Positions 63,395 to 64,000 of a DNA stretch of 64,000 nt are shown piece after piece (within the stretch, counting starts at the first letter, position 1; each line of letters begins with the position of its first letter). The stretch is taken from the NCBI RefSeq assembly GCF_002261185.1, contig NZ_NEVQ01000015.1:1-64000 (forward strand). The letters run 5' to 3'. The stretch comes from Bordetella genomosp. 4 (GTDB lineage: Bacteria > Pseudomonadota > Gammaproteobacteria > Burkholderiales > Burkholderiaceae_B). The translations under genes were made by a program, and so were the position numbers. The notes beneath the pieces were generated by a model. That model was not told the DNA's origin and made no database searches. It saw only the letters and a list, made by a program, of their open reading frames with translations.

Positions 63395-64000
63395 TCAGGG
63401 AATCAAGTTCATTTCAACGTGGATGAAATCCCCACGGTAGGAGACCTCGCTCAGATAAATCACACGCCCGTCCGCGTCCACAAAGACGCGGCGCACCTCG
63501 GCAATGGGCGTGTTCACCGCCACCTGCAAGTGCTGGGCAACCTCGGTATCGGCAGTGCCGATGGTCAATGCCTGCCGCGCCTGGGCAATCGTGATGCTGG
63601 GCATGGACACCAACAGTGGAATCACGGTTTCATTGCGAAAACGCTCCGGATGCTGGCGAAATACATCCTCGGCCAGATAAATATTGATCACGCAATACGG
63701 CTGGTCCTGGCGTTCGTGGACGCGGCGCATAAAGACATAGCGCTCGGCCGCCGTGCCGTCCTGCGGCGTGACCGGGGCGCGATGGATGGACTCGTCGATC
63801 GTCACGATCTTGGGCTTGGTATCCCGGTACATATTGGCCAGCTCCGCCAGAGTGGTCTGCACCCGTAGCCAGCGGTCGTTGGGAGGCAAGCCTGTTACGA
63901 AGGTCCCTCGCCCCTGTTGGGGTGAAACCAGCCCCTCGCGGGTCAGGACGTCCACCGCCTGGCGAACCGTCACCCTGGCCACCCCGAACTCGGCAACGAG
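63395..64000 (-). CDS. GntR family regulator with UTRA domain, cut by window end
   Basis: Partial gene: the N-terminus lies beyond base 64000. The visible part begins inside the helix-turn-helix (LVAEFGVARVTVRQAVDVLTREGLV) and continues through GRGTFV and a UTRA-type ligand domain to its stop at 63395. It probably regulates the enolase-superfamily gene 13 bases downstream and further genes outside the window. Confidence 0.85.
   Translation of the reverse strand, partial: LVAEFGVARVTVRQAVDVLTREGLVSPQQGRGTFVTGLPPNDRWLRVQTTLAELANMYRDTKPKIVTIDESIHRAPVTPQDGTAAERYVFMRRVHERQDQPYCVINIYLAEDVFRQHPERFRNETVIPLLVSMPSITIAQARQALTIGTADTEVAQHLQVAVNTPIAEVRRVFVDADGRVIYLSEVSYRGDFIHVEMNLIP

Noticed and set aside
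1-64000. Prophage, CRISPR array, insertion sequence or defence island
   Set aside because: No integrase, transposase, phage structural, cas or restriction genes and no regular direct-repeat array were seen.

Overview
The window looks like chromosome from a Burkholderiales bacterium, most likely Alcaligenaceae (Bordetella/Achromobacter-like). This is inferred from the high GC content, two Bug-type solute-binding proteins, many solute-binding-protein-dependent catabolic clusters with GntR/LysR regulators, and a FecI/FecR/TonB-receptor iron module. I see no rRNA, tRNA, CRISPR array, prophage or insertion sequence. About 60 protein genes fill nearly the whole window, mostly in tightly coupled operons (ATGA, GTGA, TAATG and TGATG overlaps).

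Region 1 (1-14.3 kb). After a repeat-rich non-coding end (1-381), a 13-gene minus-strand array runs from a GntR/UTRA regulator (14303) through a five-gene branched-chain-amino-acid-type (HAAT) importer to seven enzymes: aconitase-family large and small subunits, hydantoinase B and A, an isochorismatase-like protein lacking the nucleophilic Cys, a fumarate-reductase-type flavoprotein and an isocitrate lyase/PEP mutase-family lyase. The hydratase-plus-lyase pairing resembles dimethylmaleate hydratase and dimethylmalate lyase. I propose an undescribed pathway that imports a cyclic imide or lactam and breaks it down through a substituted maleate and malate.

Region 2 (14.5-16.2 kb). A small stress-type group holds an entericidin-like lipoprotein, a 24-residue membrane peptide, a membrane protein and a hemerythrin-domain protein. 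Region 3 (16.3-22.1 kb) is the complete ligase-associated DNA repair set: MBL exonuclease, ATP-dependent ligase, DEXH helicase and PdeM phosphoesterase. A YdeI-like gene follows.

Region 4 (22.8-27.1 kb) has a glutathione transferase, a three-module PNPOx-ferredoxin reductase-ferredoxin fusion, a DUF1348 protein and a LysR regulator. Region 5 (27.1-35.0 kb) is a second HAAT importer followed by an SDR, a phytanoyl-CoA-dioxygenase-like enzyme, a PuuE-like deacetylase-fold protein and a flavin reductase. Region 6 (35.2-40.9 kb) carries an AtzG/HpxX-like small subunit with its AtzE/HpxY-like amidase, a divergent LysR gene, an HpxZ-like protein and an SsuABC/TauABC-type importer, which together suggest ureide or carbamoyl-acid use.

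Region 7 (41.3-50.3 kb) is ferric-siderophore acquisition: FecBCDE-like importer, aldo/keto reductase, TonB receptor, FecR and FecI, with a Fur-box-like site upstream of fecI. Region 8 (50.3-57.2 kb) is a divergent catabolic locus with an FCD-GntR regulator, two beta-hydroxyacid dehydrogenases, two Bug proteins, a carboxymuconolactone-decarboxylase-like protein, a class II aldolase and a cupin regulator. Its shared promoter contains a GntR-type operator. Region 9 (57.2-64 kb) has an ABC exporter with a long structured leader encoding a 16-residue peptide, an MFS exporter, YegP, a DUF2501 protein, an enolase-superfamily enzyme and a GntR regulator cut by the window edge.
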